NCBI GenBank assembly: GCA_025455225.1
Contig: JALOMY010000195.1
Span: 1-6,159, forward strand
DNA length: 6,159 nucleotides
Source of the DNA: Cyclobacteriaceae bacterium
Lineage (GTDB): Bacteria; Bacteroidota; Bacteroidia; Cytophagales; Cyclobacteriaceae
Reading direction: 5' to 3'
The notes under the pieces are model-generated. The model made no database searches. It saw only the letters and a list, made by a program, of their open reading frames with translations, and was not told the DNA's origin. Shown piece by piece: positions 5,704 to 6,159 of the stretch (position 1 is the first letter of the stretch; every line of letters starts with the position of its first letter). The position numbers were made by a program, and so were the translations under genes.

Positions 5704-6159
5704 GCTGAGACCATAGCCTTTCGACTGGCGGCAAGACCATAGCCTTTCGACTGGCGGCACGCCAGTAAATAATCATATACTTTCTTCAAATGCTGAAGTG
5801 GTCGTAGTTCGAATTTCATACCAAGTTGTTCGCATTTACGAAGCCGGCTTTTTTTTGATCGATGCAATCCCTGTTCGAATGATTTCTCAGTAACCATCAG
5901 TAGGGCACTTACCTCATCCCGAACAATGGAATAACCACTGAGCAAAAAGACGGATCTCATTTTCAACGTGACATCCGGCACATAATCATCGGGTGGATTC
6001 TTTATTACAATCTTCCTTACACCCTTAAGAGCCAATTGCGATTCAGTGAAACACACAAAACGGGTTAGATCTTGCTCGGAGAATTTTTCTGAGATTAAAA
6101 AAGAACCATAAGGTGCACGTAACGGACTGTATGCCGTATCCTGAATCACATGAAAATGC
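5700..6159 (-). pseudogene. FemAB/GNAT-like transferase, N-terminal fragment, truncated by the frameshift and by the window edge
   Basis: The frame is open from the right edge (in-frame from 6158), so the true start lies outside. A GTG at 6149 is in frame, but the codons before it (His-Phe-His) are also open, so it is unlikely to be the start. Visible features are S-P-L-R-A-P-Y-G-S-F near the beginning and a basic K-K-S-R-L-R-K-C-E-Q-L-G segment, both like FemAB/GNAT-type acyl- or aminoacyltransferases. Within the 26-bp tandem repeat the frame departs from the family sequence after G-Y-G-L and stops 11 codons later at 5700. Deleting one repeat copy restores one frame of 257 residues plus the missing N-terminus, with C-R-Q-S-K-G-Y-G-L running directly into S-M-T-Y-Q-Q. 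It may be a pseudogene, a phase-off allele or an assembly error. Confidence 0.75.
5708..5759. repeat. Perfect 26-bp tandem duplication causing a frameshift
   Basis: Positions 5708-5733 and 5734-5759 are identical 26-mers, beginning AGACCATAGCC and ending GACTGGCGGCA on the plus strand. No partial third copy is present. Since 26 = 8x3+2, the second copy shifts the transferase reading frame. By arithmetic, one copy or four copies keep the frame, while two or three break it. Confidence 0.97.

Overview
The window looks like chromosomal DNA of a Bacteroidota species, probably from the Cytophagales side. The evidence is indirect: DUF4136 lipoproteins, a DUF6588-type outer-membrane protein, a Bacteroidota-style RsgA N-terminus, start codons without clear Shine-Dalgarno sequences, and candidate TAnnTTTG-like -7 elements. 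No rRNA, tRNA, CRISPR array, transposase or convincing rho-independent terminator was seen.

Layout. (1) Positions 1-1314 hold two divergent, distantly paralogous DUF4136 lipoprotein genes. The leftward one is cut by the window edge. They are separated by a 453-bp gene-free region rich in palindromes, including three CTGAT-N4-ATCA(G/C) boxes and a degenerate fourth. These resemble sites for an FNR/CRP-family regulator. (2) A leftward DUF6588-type secreted or outer-membrane protein gene (1331-2425) converges on the second lipoprotein gene. (3) A 249-bp AT-rich divergent intergenic region carries a 12-bp inverted repeat near its two ends. (4) rsgA (2675-3589) encodes the circularly permuted GTPase that acts in 30S subunit maturation. 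(5) Three nucleotides after rsgA the base composition drops sharply and accessory genes begin. These are a rightward PhyH-like Fe(II)/2-oxoglutarate oxygenase (3593-4402), a leftward family-2 glycosyltransferase (4397-5359), and a leftward FemAB/GNAT-like acyl- or aminoacyltransferase (5359 to beyond 6158).

The most striking feature is a perfect 26-bp tandem duplication (5708-5759) inside the transferase gene. Because 26 is not a multiple of 3, the frame is broken. Removing one copy rejoins the two halves into one continuous family-like protein. The truncated upstream frame ends in an ATGA overlap with an in-frame ATG of the downstream half. The downstream half in turn overlaps the glycosyltransferase start as TAATG. 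The locus could therefore be a recent pseudogene, a slipped-strand (phase-variable) switch controlling a surface-glycan operon, or an assembly artefact. The oxygenase, glycosyltransferase and transferase together fit a surface polysaccharide or glycoconjugate tailoring island next to the housekeeping gene rsgA, but no substrate can be deduced.
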